From positions 1 through 43,335 of the forward strand of contig JAKVBA010000003.1 of the NCBI GenBank assembly GCA_022447525.1: a stretch of 43,335 nucleotides of DNA, in the 5' to 3' direction. Position numbers and translations under genes: made by a program. The stretch is from Gammaproteobacteria bacterium (lineage in GTDB: Bacteria > Pseudomonadota > Gammaproteobacteria > Arenicellales > Arenicellaceae). Each line of letters opens with the position of its first letter. Position 1 is the stretch's first letter. Below, piece after piece: positions 8,982-17,062 of the stretch. Below the pieces are notes generated by a model. The model was not told the DNA's origin. It saw nothing but the letters and a program-made list of their open reading frames with translations, and did not search any database.

Positions 8982-9929
8982 TTACGTTAGCCTTTCGCCT
9001 ATTTTGATGGGAAAGCCATTGCTGAACTCTTGCCAATCTAGTGATTTGCCACCATCGCGTTGCAGTGTCTCAAGCCTAAGTTGATCTTTACCACACTGCA
9101 CGGTTACACCGTTTACAGAAACGTCTACTATTTCGCCCGGTGAGACATTATCTTTTGCTTCATTTTCTATTACCGATGCTTTCCAAATTCTTATTCTTTT
9201 TCGGTCATACATACACTGGGCTATAGGAAAGGGTATGAAAGCCCTGATTTTTTGATTTATCTGTATAGCGCTTTCAGACCAGTTGATTTGAGCTTCTTGC
9301 TTAGTTAATTTTTTTGCGTAAGTTGCTAAGGCATCATTTTGGGGTTTTGGTTGCAATTTTGGATTCTCTGCTAACATAGCTAATGTCTCGACGATACCAG
9401 TAGCGCCGAGCTCAGATAGTTTGTCGTGAAGAGATGCGGTTGTATCCTCATCAGAAATTGGCATTTTTAGCATTTGGAAAACCGGCCCTGTATCAAGACC
9501 TAATTCCATTTGCATGATGGCAACTCCGGTCTCTTGGTCACCAGCCTCTATTGCTCTATGAATTGGAGCTGCCCCGCGCCACCGAGGGAGAATTGATGCG
9601 TGGATATTGATACATCCCAGTCTCGGTGTGTCCAAAATCGACTGTGGAAGTAACATTCCATATGCAACGACAACCATGACGTCTGGCTTTAAATCGCTAA
9701 TGATCGATTGTTGATCTGTTAGCGAGCTAGGTTGATAAATCTTTGCGCCGATACCTTGTCTATCAATAATTGAGGTGGCCGCTATTTTGACAGGCGGAGG
9801 CGTAACTTTTTTGCCGCGTCCGGCTTTACGGTCTGGCTGAGTGTAGATACCAATAATTTCATGATTGCTTGATAAAGCTTGCAATGCAGGTACTGCAAAG
9901 TCTGGTGTTCCAGCGAATAAAACTCTCAT
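8982..9929 (-). CDS. fmt: Methionyl-tRNA formyltransferase
   Basis: Formylates initiator Met-tRNA with 10-formyltetrahydrofolate in the cytoplasm. The 315-residue protein starts with a Rossmann segment, MRVLFAGTPDFAVPAL. It carries the hydrolase-like catalytic motif INIHASILPRWRGAAPIH with Asn108 and His110, and Asp146 in LGLDTGPV, matching the catalytic triad of the family. A C-terminal OB-like domain follows (about 210-315). It lies 38 bases after def, whose product removes the formyl group this enzyme adds, and almost abuts rsmB. Full length. Confidence 0.97.
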   Translation of the reverse strand: MRVLFAGTPDFAVPALQALSSNHEIIGIYTQPDRKAGRGKKVTPPPVKIAATSIIDRQGIGAKIYQPSSLTDQQSIISDLKPDVMVVVAYGMLLPQSILDTPRLGCINIHASILPRWRGAAPIHRAIEAGDQETGVAIMQMELGLDTGPVFQMLKMPISDEDTTASLHDKLSELGATGIVETLAMLAENPKLQPKPQNDALATYAKKLTKQEAQINWSESAIQINQKIRAFIPFPIAQCMYDRKRIRIWKASVIENEAKDNVSPGEIVDVSVNGVTVQCGKDQLRLETLQRDGGKSLDWQEFSNGFPIKIGERLT

Positions 9930-9967
9930 TTTTTACTTATGGGGTCTTTATCTTTGTGTGTAATGAA

Positions 9968-10468
9968 TTAGCTAGACTTTGCTCGTTTCACTAGTTTTTT
10001 CTTTACTCTATCCTGTTTTAGGCGAGATAAATAATCAACAAATACTTTGCCAGCTAAATGATCCATCTCATGCTGAATGCATACCGCCTGCAATCCTTCG
10101 GCTTCAAGTTCATAAATTTCTCCCTGTTCATCAAGAGCGTTTATCTTAATTTGCTCTGCACGTTTAACTGGAGCATAGTATTCCGGCACTGAAAGGCAAC
10201 CCTCATCGTAAACTTGCTCTCCGTTTTGTTCGATTACTTTTGGATTTATTATTACCAGTGGTTCATTTCGATCCTCGGAGAGATCCATAACAATGACCTG
10301 TTCATGCACATCAACTTGGGTGGCAGCAAGCCCAATACCGTTTGCACTGTACATAGTCTCTATCATGTCTGCGACTAACGTGCGTATGCGTTCGTCGACC
10401 TTCTGCACGGGCTTGGCAACTTTGCGAAGCCTCTCATCTGGGTAAACTAAAATATCTAATATGGCCAT
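9968..10468 (-). CDS. def: Peptide deformylase
   Basis: Removes the N-formyl group from nascent proteins. The 166-residue protein has all three family motifs: GIGLAATQ at 44-51, EGCLS with metal ligand Cys91, and QHEMDH with metal ligands His133 and His137 and catalytic Glu134. It is the first gene of the long minus-strand operon. AAGG lies upstream of the ATG, and TATAGT on the minus strand at 10523-10528 is a plausible -10 element, though I see no good -35. Length and motifs are those of the type I bacterial enzyme. Secure. Confidence 0.97.
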   Translation of the reverse strand: MAILDILVYPDERLRKVAKPVQKVDERIRTLVADMIETMYSANGIGLAATQVDVHEQVIVMDLSEDRNEPLVIINPKVIEQNGEQVYDEGCLSVPEYYAPVKRAEQIKINALDEQGEIYELEAEGLQAVCIQHEMDHLAGKVFVDYLSRLKQDRVKKKLVKRAKSS

Positions 10469-10592
10469 ACTTAGACCTTCTATTCTCTCGTTTGATTACA
10501 GTTTCTAAAGTAAATAACGTAAACTATATTCTACATTATTGACGTAACATGCTAAATTAGCTGTGATTATTGAAAAAATGCAGCTATCATGA

Positions 10593-10610
10593 TGACTCTT
10601 TGATGAGTCA
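10593..10610. promoter_or_regulatory. Inverted repeat, possible operator
   Basis: TGACTC at 10593-10598 and GAGTCA at 10605-10610 form a perfect 6-base inverted repeat with a 6-base spacer. It lies about 30 bases before the start of the HTH-like fragment, where an autoregulated repressor would bind. The function is inferred from position only, and a repeat this short can arise by chance. Confidence 0.25.
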
Positions 10611-10639
10611 AGTTTGTGTCTCGTTGAAGGGTAAAATTA

Positions 10640-10789
10640 ATGCGTCTTACCAAGCGTTCACGGCCCCTAGTTTTAAACGATGCAGAAAAAATCCGTGATG
10701 TAAAAAAGGCAGAGGGCCTAGCGATTAGTTAAGCCCAAATCGGGCTCATGATCGGGTCCCATGTTGCAGGAGCTTTACTTTTAGTCTAG
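10640..10789 (+). pseudogene. Probable broken HTH repressor fragment (LexA/XRE-like)
   Basis: An ATG at 10640, with GAAGGG upstream, opens a 30-codon frame ending at TAA (10730-10732). The same frame stays open for 18 more codons to TAG at 10787. Reading the TAA as a mutated CAA gives a segment containing LNDAEKIRDVKKAEGLAIS, then Q, then AQIGLMIGSHVAGALL. This resembles the start of S24/LexA-type phage repressors, where a charged helix with a KK pair leads into a TQ/SQ helix-turn-helix. No downstream repressor domain is present. The likely reading is a truncated remnant with a nonsense mutation; a chance frame is the alternative. Confidence 0.35.
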
Positions 10790-10950
10790 AAATAAAGCAC
10801 CTATATGTAAAAACTAAAGGCTGGATTATGAAGTAGCTGAAGCTTGTAGCCAACCTCTCAATCGATTTTAGTTGAACTGAATTCGATTTTAATAAATGGC
10901 TTATAGAGTTGTAATTCTAAGCGGATAACAAACGGTCTGTAGTAATTATG

Positions 10951-10989
10951 TTGTTACTGATCTATGTTGTCAGTGATCGCTAGTAACAA
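10951..10989. repeat. Inverted repeat with internal near-direct repeat
   Basis: TTGTTACT at 10951-10958 pairs perfectly with AGTAACAA at 10982-10989. Inside it, TTGTTACTGATC (10951-10962) resembles TTGTCAGTGATC (10967-10978), so two similar 12-base units lie in tandem about 65-90 bases upstream of the LysM gene. It could be a hairpin in the leader or a pair of binding sites for a regulator. No known motif is recognised. Confidence 0.35.
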
Positions 10990-11052
10990 GAAAAGGTCAA
11001 GTTGCATGGTGGTGCCGTGTGGTGAATATAAATAGAATAATTTTTGGCTAAT

Positions 11053-12120
11053 ATGAAATCTCAAATTACAGATTCTGAATTTGCAAAATGGTTTGCTGGG
11101 AAACTTATTGTTTTTTGCCTGTTTGTTGGTTTAAGTGGTTTGGCGTCGGCCCAGTCACCTGAACTAGCTGATGATTATCCCGATCGTTACACAGTTGTCG
11201 AGGGAGACACTCTGTGGGGAATTTCATCTAGGTTCTTGAGTGACCCTTGGCGCTGGCCTGAGGTGTGGCAAGGTAATCCTCAGGTTAAAAATCCTGATTT
11301 AATATACCCTGGTGATGTATTAGTCTTAACCTTTATAGACGGTAGGCCAGTGTTAAGAGCTTTGAGGCGAGAAACTGTGAAGCTATCACCCACGCCAAGG
11401 GCGACCCGTTACTCAGATGCTATCCCGCCAATCGACCCTGCTGCTATTCAAGCCTATATCAATTCTCCTTTGGTAACGAATCAAGAAGAATTGAGTGACG
11501 CTGGTTATATCGTTCAAGGTATGGACAATAGGCTTGTCTCGGGAAAATACGATCAAGTTTACGCTCGCGGAGTTTCTGAGGAATCGGAAGAATTTAGAGT
11601 ATTTCGTCCAGGGAGAACTTTCAAGGATCCGCAAACTGGGGAATTGCTTGGTTACGAGGCAGTCCATGTAGGGGATGCAAACATGCTGAGGCGAGGAGAA
11701 GATGTTTCACGACTTGTGCTGACAAAAACATACACGGACGCAGGGGTTAGAGACCGTTTGCGGCCGATTCTGAAACAACAGGCACTGCCTTTCTACCATC
11801 CCAAGCCAACGGCTAATGACGATGTTACTGGGTCGATATTGAAGACTGAAAATGAAGCTACAGAGTTGGGAGCGATGTCGGTTGTTGCTATTAATTTTGG
11901 CGAGAGAGAAGGCGTCCAGGCCGGAGACGTATTTCGAATTTTAAGTCAACAGGTCACTCGGAAAGATCCGTTCGATGGCTCGAAGTACGTAATTCCCGAA
12001 GAAAAAATTGGTCTGGCATTAGTTTTTCGAACCTTTGAAAAAGTGAGCTATGCCTTGGTGACCGATTCTTCTAGACAAGTTACCCCTGGCGATAAATTAG
12101 TCAGTCCAAATAAAGACTAA
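11053..12120 (+). CDS. LysM peptidoglycan-binding domain protein
   Basis: An exported protein of about 355 residues. A signal peptide ends near GLASAQS. A LysM domain follows: YTVVEGDTLWGISSRF, then a DPWRWPEVWQGNP block and a NPDLIYPGDVL end. The rest is a long beta-rich region containing GERE-GVQAGDVFRIL-type and PGDKLVSP-type segments. Proteins of this layout are commonly encoded just upstream of dprA in gammaproteobacteria. The role is probably binding peptidoglycan in the periplasm; no catalytic motif is visible. I prefer the ATG at 11053; a TTG at 11044 in the same frame would add three residues. Neither has a clear Shine-Dalgarno sequence. Family secure, function unclear. Confidence 0.88.
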   Translation: MKSQITDSEFAKWFAGKLIVFCLFVGLSGLASAQSPELADDYPDRYTVVEGDTLWGISSRFLSDPWRWPEVWQGNPQVKNPDLIYPGDVLVLTFIDGRPVLRALRRETVKLSPTPRATRYSDAIPPIDPAAIQAYINSPLVTNQEELSDAGYIVQGMDNRLVSGKYDQVYARGVSEESEEFRVFRPGRTFKDPQTGELLGYEAVHVGDANMLRRGEDVSRLVLTKTYTDAGVRDRLRPILKQQALPFYHPKPTANDDVTGSILKTENEATELGAMSVVAINFGEREGVQAGDVFRILSQQVTRKDPFDGSKYVIPEEKIGLALVFRTFEKVSYALVTDSSRQVTPGDKLVSPNKD

Positions 12121-12137
12121 CTGAGTCTTGTACCTCC

Positions 12138-12159
12138 GACCATGAATGGAATCATGGTC
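12138..12159 (+). terminator. Hairpin after LysM gene, possible terminator
   Basis: GACCATGA (12138-12145) pairs perfectly with TCATGGTC (12152-12159) over a 6-base loop, starting 18 bases after the LysM stop codon. Only a TT follows, so it is at best a weak intrinsic terminator or an attenuating hairpin before dprA. Confidence 0.4.
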
Positions 12160-12259
12160 TTGGCCTCGGTCTATTGTTATATTTTGTAGGCGAGGTGTAT
12201 TAACACTAGTTTGTGAGCCATAAATTTTTTATTTTTAACTAACACAAGGAGCGTGTTAA

Positions 12260-13441
12260 ATGTCAATCAATACCACAACATCCACCACGGCAAATGTTTG
12301 TCACAAGAACACAGGTCATGCTAGCTCATCGCTTTCGGATTGGCTGCAGTTGATTCGCAGTAGACGTTGGTCGAGACGTCAAAAATATGGTTTGTTGAAT
12401 CTACTTAGATCCCCATTAGAAGTGCTTAGATTAAGTGGATGCGCGGCCGACAAGTTATTGACTGAGATTGGTTTGGTGGATTCTGTGAAACGAAAAAAAG
12501 TACATCAGCAAGAATCCCGTTTTGATATTGCTCAAGACATTGATTTGATGCATCGAGAAGGCATCAAATTGATTACAATTTTAGATTCGGCGTTTCCTCC
12601 TTCACTTAAAGAGATTTATGACCCTCCCATAGCGCTCTTTTCAAAAGGAAATTTAACCTTATTGCAGGAGCCGATGATGGCTATTGTGGGGTCTAGAAGG
12701 CCAAGCCCTGTAGGAAACTCAACAGTATATAAAATCTCCGAAGAATTAGCTTCAATGGGTATCGTTATAGTGAGTGGTTTGGCGCTGGGTATTGATGCTA
12801 CAGCTCATCAAGGAGCGTTGGCTGTGGATGGCGGAACAATCGCTGTACTGGGGTCTGGGATAGACATCACTTACCCCGCGAGAAATAGTCATTTGTTTGC
12901 TCGAATTGAACAATCTGGTTTGATTTTGTCAGAGTATCCACCTGGCTTTAAACCAACAAGGTATTCATTTCCCGACCGCAACAGATTGGTCAGTGGTTTA
13001 TCTCTGGGGGTTGTTATCGCTGAAGCCGCCGAGAAAAGTGGCACACTTATTACAGCGAGGCTAGCGCTGGAGCAGAATAGGGAAGTCATGGTGATGCCCG
13101 GACCAGCTGTCAGTCAACAGTACATAGGCTCGCATCGTCTGGTAAGAGAGGGTGCTGCCTTAGTATCTTCAGCCACAGACGTGCTTAACGAGCTTTACTC
13201 TGGACTAGGATTTCATATTGATCGAAACCTCTCTCATTCATCATGGAATTGTACCAATGTGGGATTGAATGAGACACAGTTGTTGATTTTCGAACTTTTA
13301 GACTATGTGCCTATATCGATCGACAGCATTGTATTGAATAGCGGTTTACCGCACTCGATGGTAATCGAAACGCTGTTGGAGCTTGAGTTGGAAGGAGCGG
13401 TTGCCAGTTCCCCAGAAGGGGGTTACATTAGAAGGGTGTGA
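12260..13441 (+). CDS. dprA: DNA-processing protein DprA (Smf)
   Basis: Binds incoming single-stranded DNA during natural transformation, protects it and loads RecA. The 393-residue protein has an N-terminal helical region to about 100, then the extended Rossmann fold with IVGSRRPSPVGN, VSGLALGIDATAHQGAL, RNRLVSGLSLGVVIAEA and KSGTLITARLALEQ. It ends in a winged-helix domain (about 325-393) of the kind seen at DprA C-termini. AAGGAG sits 9 bases before the ATG. The N-terminal Thr/Ser-rich 20 residues are weakly conserved in general. It is followed 34 bases later by smg, the usual neighbour. Its presence with PilMNOPQ is consistent with competence, although no ComEA or ComEC is in this window. 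Confidence 0.96.
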   Translation: MSINTTTSTTANVCHKNTGHASSSLSDWLQLIRSRRWSRRQKYGLLNLLRSPLEVLRLSGCAADKLLTEIGLVDSVKRKKVHQQESRFDIAQDIDLMHREGIKLITILDSAFPPSLKEIYDPPIALFSKGNLTLLQEPMMAIVGSRRPSPVGNSTVYKISEELASMGIVIVSGLALGIDATAHQGALAVDGGTIAVLGSGIDITYPARNSHLFARIEQSGLILSEYPPGFKPTRYSFPDRNRLVSGLSLGVVIAEAAEKSGTLITARLALEQNREVMVMPGPAVSQQYIGSHRLVREGAALVSSATDVLNELYSGLGFHIDRNLSHSSWNCTNVGLNETQLLIFELLDYVPISIDSIVLNSGLPHSMVIETLLELELEGAVASSPEGGYIRRV

Positions 13442-13475
13442 GATGTTTTAACAGGTTTAACTTTGTGGGGGTATC

Positions 13476-13961
13476 ATGAAAGAAGACATGTTGGAAGTGT
13501 TGGTATATCTATTTGAGCACTATATGGTAGAAGGTCAGGATTTTGATGCTGATCAAGAGAACATAGAAGCGGAGCTCATCGGAGCAGGTTTTGAAGGGGT
13601 TGAAATTGACAAAGCATTTTTGTGGTTAGAAGAACTATTAATTGTTTGTGAGCAAAATGCCTTCGAACCATTTGTAAACGGGGGAGACAACTTGGTGCGT
13701 CACTACCTTCCTGAGGAAACTGGCAGGTTGACTGTCGAAGGGCAGGCGTTATTGGATCGTCTGGTTGTAGCGGGAGTTCTCGCCTTAAATTCGCGAGAAA
13801 TGGTAATAGACCTAGTAATGGCGCTGGATTCAAAGGATGTGAGTCTTGATCACATCAGATGGGTTGTTCTATTGGTTCTGAGCAACCAGCCTGGTGGAGA
13901 CGAAGTTGCCGAGTGGGCAGAGCCGATAGTCAATGGTGGCTCCGTGATGAAATTACACTGA
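13476..13961 (+). CDS. smg: Smg family protein (DUF494)
   Basis: A 161-residue acidic, helical cytoplasmic protein. I recognise the Smg/DUF494 family from MLEVLVYLFEHYM at the N-terminus, the ENIEAELIGAGFE block, the GQALLDRL segment and the C-terminal VVLLVLSNQPG stretch. GGGGG precedes the ATG. The order dprA-smg is conserved across gammaproteobacteria, often followed by topA, as here. The molecular role is not established to my knowledge. Confidence 0.94.
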   Translation: MKEDMLEVLVYLFEHYMVEGQDFDADQENIEAELIGAGFEGVEIDKAFLWLEELLIVCEQNAFEPFVNGGDNLVRHYLPEETGRLTVEGQALLDRLVVAGVLALNSREMVIDLVMALDSKDVSLDHIRWVVLLVLSNQPGGDEVAEWAEPIVNGGSVMKLH

Positions 13962-14203
13962 GCTGGTTTTGACTTAAAAGATCTCAGGCACAAACGTTTC
14001 TTTAATGTCAAGATGATAAGCTTTAAGGTCATTAATCGATGTGTCCAGCAACTAAGTTAGTCAGTTTGGAAATAGCACAAAATGATGCGTAAAACTTGCT
14101 GCGCTGGCTAAATCAGTGGATACTCGCGACCAAATAGACACAAGCATTAACAATTATTAGGTTGTCATCTTCTTCGCGGCTCGGCTATTGTGCAGTGAGA
14201 GTG

Positions 14204-14232
14204 TTGAGTAAGTGACTCAATTTTAATAATTT
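14204..14232 (+). promoter_or_regulatory. Candidate topA promoter overlapping a palindrome
   Basis: TTGAGT (14204-14209), a 17-base spacer and TAATTT (14227-14232) form a plausible sigma-70 promoter 27 bases before the topA start. TTGAGT also pairs with ACTCAA (14215-14220), so the -35 element lies inside a 6-base inverted repeat with a 5-base spacer, a possible repressor or supercoiling-sensitive site. The remainder of the 297-base smg-topA gap shows nothing I recognise. Confidence 0.4.
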
Positions 14233-14258
14233 AATATCGAGAAAGCGTACAACGAGAC

Positions 14259-16976
14259 ATGGGTAAATCTTTAGTGATTGTGGAGTCGCCGGCCAAGGCG
14301 AAAACGATCAACAAGTACTTGGGTAGTGATTACATAGTAAAGTCCAGCGTTGGGCATATTCGTGATTTGCCCACAAGCGGCAGCGATAAAAAGCCGATAG
14401 ATCCGAAAGAAAGAGCAAGGCAAGCGGCGATAACTCGAAAACTCTCCCCTGAAGATAAGATCATACACAAAAAGAAAAAGGCAAAAGAACAGCTTATTCG
14501 TAGAATGGGAATTAACCCTGAGCAAGATTGGGAAGCCCGCTATGAAATCTTGCCTGGCAAAGAAAAAGTGGTCGATGAACTCGTGTCGTTAGCAAAGAAA
14601 GCCGACACTATATATCTCGCTACGGATATGGATAGGGAAGGTGAGGCGATTGCCTGGCATCTACAAGAGGCCATTGGTGGAGATCCATCGAGATATCGTC
14701 GTGTCGTCTTCAATGAAATTACCAAACCGGCCATTCAAGCGGCCTTCGAGAACCCCGGGCCTGTAGATATGGCTAGAGTCAACGCTCAGCAGGCACGTAG
14801 GTTCTTAGATCGGGTGGTGGGATACATGGTTTCTCCTCTTCTATGGTCAAAAATCGCAAGAGGATTATCCGCGGGTCGTGTTCAGTCTGTCGCGCTGAGA
14901 TTGGTCGTTGAGCGCGAGAGAGAAATCCGAGCTTTTATACCAGAAGAATACTGGGATTTATTTGCGGACCTGAAAACCTCATCTGATAATTTAACCAAAT
15001 TCGAAGTTAAAAACTACCGAGGGAAAGCGTTCAGACCTGTTAACGAAGGACAGGCGCTTGCAGCGGTTGCTGATCTCAACAAGGAGCAATTCAAAGTCGA
15101 TGAGGTCAATGAGCGCCCCACCTCAACAAAGCCAAGCGCGCCATACATAACCTCTACTCTGCAACAAGCGGCTAGCACCCGTTTGGGTTTTGGTGTCAAA
15201 AAAACCATGATGCTTGCGCAACGCCTCTATGAAGCTGGTTATATCACCTATATGCGTACAGACTCTACCAACCTTAGCAAAGATGCTGTCGCTGACTGTC
15301 GAGAATATATAAGTAAAGAATATGGTGGTAGATATTTGCCGGCTGCCCCGATTTCATATTCTAGTAAGGACGGGGCCCAAGATGCGCACGAAGCGATCAG
15401 GCCCTCGAATGTGAGTGTAAAACCGACGCAGCTTAGTAATGTTGATCGAGATGGTGAGCGACTCTATACGCTAATTTGGCGTCAATTTGTGGCTTGTCAA
15501 ATGACACCAGCAAAGTTCTTGAGCACAAGAGTGACAGTTCAAGCAGGTGATTATGAGTTAAGGACTCGCGGGCGAGTAGTTGTATTTGATGGTTATCAGC
15601 GAGTTCAACCACCCATGAGTAAAGGTGATGATGACGGTGTATTGCCGTCCATGAAAGTGGGAGAAGTGCTAAATTTAATCAAGCTTTCCCCCAATCAGCA
15701 CTTTACAAAGCCACCAGCTAGGTACACTGAGGCTAGCTTGGTAAAAGAGCTAGAGAAGCGAGGAATTGGTCGACCATCTACCTATGCCTCCATAATATCG
15801 ACGATTCAAGATCGTGGGTATGTACAGGTCGAAAAGCGTCGCTTTTATGCTCAGAAAATGGGAGATATTGTTACCGAAAGGTTGGTAGAAAGCTTCAGCG
15901 ATTTGATGAGCTATGACTTTACTGCCAATATGGAGGCGGCGCTCGATGACGTCGCAAAGGGCAAAAAGCAGTGGCGTGATCTCCTGGATAGTTTTTACTC
16001 GGATTTCACCCACACTCTCCTTAGGGCAGAAAACGATGACGATGGGGGTATGCGCCCCAACCTGCCGACTGAGACAGAAATAGAGTGCTCTACATGTGGT
16101 AGGAATATGCAAATTCGAACCGGCAGCACTGGTGTATTTTTGGGGTGTTCCGGATATTCATTGCCGCCAAAAGAAAGGTGTAAGACCACGATGAATTTGG
16201 TCGCTGGAGATGAGGCAGTCAACGTTGATGAAGACGATGAAGCTGAAGCAAAGCTACTGATTAAAAAACGGCATTGTAAACTTTGTAATTCAGCGATGGA
16301 TGGATACTTCTTGGATGAGAGACGAAAGCTTCACATCTGTGGTAACAATCCAGATTGTTCGGGATACGAAATTGAAGAGGGAACTTTCAAAATAAAAGGT
16401 TATGAGGGTCCCGTACTTGACTGCGATAAGTGTGGCAGCGAAATGCAGCTTAAAAATGGTCGATTCGGAAAATACTTTGGGTGCACGAACGACAACTGTA
16501 AAAATACTAGAAAGCTCTTAAGAAACGGTGAGGCGGCACCCCCTAAGATGGATCCAGTGCCGATGCCTGAACTTAAGTGTCTAAAAGTGGACGATCACTA
16601 TGTCTTGCGGGATGGTGCCTCAGGTATGTTTTTGGCAGCAAGTGGCTTTCCCAAGAACCGAGAAACTCGTGCGCCCTTGGTGGCGGAGATTTTACCGTAT
16701 CGGGCTGAAATCGATAAAAAATACGACTACTTGTTTTCGGCGCCGGTGGCCGATTCCGATGGGATACCGACTGTTATAAGGTATAGCCGTAAAACCAAGG
16801 AAATCTACGTTCAATCAGAAGAGGAGGGGAAAGCCACTGGTTGGAAAGCTTTTTACGAGGGTGGTAAATGGATAGTCTCAGATGGCAAAAAGCCCATTAG
16901 AAAAAAGGCAAAAAAGAAAGCTAAGAAAAAAGCCAAAAAAAAGGCGAAAAAGAAAGTGAGTAAAAAAGCCTCTTAA
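14259..16976 (+). CDS. topA: DNA topoisomerase I
   Basis: Relaxes negative supercoils by a type IA single-strand passage mechanism. The 905-residue protein has a TOPRIM domain starting [11 protein letters not shown] with Glu9, and the acidic triad in [10 protein letters not shown] (Asp123, Asp125, Glu127). The catalytic tyrosine is Tyr331 in [10 protein letters not shown]. Three C-terminal zinc-ribbon modules follow: [16 protein letters not shown] and CDKCGSEM with their partner cysteines. After them come a further C-terminal domain and an about 25-residue lysine tail built of KKAK repeats. The tail probably aids DNA or RNA polymerase contact, as basic tails do in other topoisomerases. Compared with E. 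coli (865 residues) it is slightly long. Confidence 0.98.
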   Translation: MGKSLVIVESPAKAKTINKYLGSDYIVKSSVGHIRDLPTSGSDKKPIDPKERARQAAITRKLSPEDKIIHKKKKAKEQLIRRMGINPEQDWEARYEILPGKEKVVDELVSLAKKADTIYLATDMDREGEAIAWHLQEAIGGDPSRYRRVVFNEITKPAIQAAFENPGPVDMARVNAQQARRFLDRVVGYMVSPLLWSKIARGLSAGRVQSVALRLVVEREREIRAFIPEEYWDLFADLKTSSDNLTKFEVKNYRGKAFRPVNEGQALAAVADLNKEQFKVDEVNERPTSTKPSAPYITSTLQQAASTRLGFGVKKTMMLAQRLYEAGYITYMRTDSTNLSKDAVADCREYISKEYGGRYLPAAPISYSSKDGAQDAHEAIRPSNVSVKPTQLSNVDRDGERLYTLIWRQFVACQMTPAKFLSTRVTVQAGDYELRTRGRVVVFDGYQRVQPPMSKGDDDGVLPSMKVGEVLNLIKLSPNQHFTKPPARYTEASLVKELEKRGIGRPSTYASIISTIQDRGYVQVEKRRFYAQKMGDIVTERLVESFSDLMSYDFTANMEAALDDVAKGKKQWRDLLDSFYSDFTHTLLRAENDDDGGMRPNLPTETEIECSTCGRNMQIRTGSTGVFLGCSGYSLPPKERCKTTMNLVAGDEAVNVDEDDEAEAKLLIKKRHCKLCNSAMDGYFLDERRKLHICGNNPDCSGYEIEEGTFKIKGYEGPVLDCDKCGSEMQLKNGRFGKYFGCTNDNCKNTRKLLRNGEAAPPKMDPVPMPELKCLKVDDHYVLRDGASGMFLAASGFPKNRETRAPLVAEILPYRAEIDKKYDYLFSAPVADSDGIPTVIRYSRKTKEIYVQSEEEGKATGWKAFYEGGKWIVSDGKKPIRKKAKKKAKKKAKKKAKKKVSKKAS

Positions 16977-17002
16977 TACGCTTTATAAAGCTTAAGAGGT
17001 TT
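16969..17002 (+). terminator. Nested hairpin terminator overlapping topA stop
   Basis: CCTCTTAA (16969-16976, including the topA stop codon) pairs with TTAAGAGG (16992-16999). Inside, GCTTT (16980-16984) pairs with AAAGC (16987-16991). The left arm is preceded by AAAAAA and the right arm followed by TTT. The long imperfect stem lies between convergent topA and the PBP1A gene. The T-run is short, so efficiency is uncertain. Confidence 0.55.
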
Positions 17003-17062
17003 CGCTGTTGAAGCGCCAGTGGCTCCGTAATAATGCAACGCCGAGACGCTTGCCGTAGGTAA

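Larger units (their letters stand above)
10469..11043. other. Divergent intergenic region, 575 bases
   Basis: Lies between def (minus) and the LysM gene (plus). It contains a possible def -10 box (TATAGT, minus strand, 10523-10528), an inverted repeat at 10593-10610, a short broken HTH-like reading frame at 10640-10789, a TCGATTTTA motif occurring twice near 10862 and 10883, and a hairpin-forming repeat at 10951-10989. I see no intact gene or known RNA. The last 250 bases are AT-rich and without a coding signal. Confidence 0.6.
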
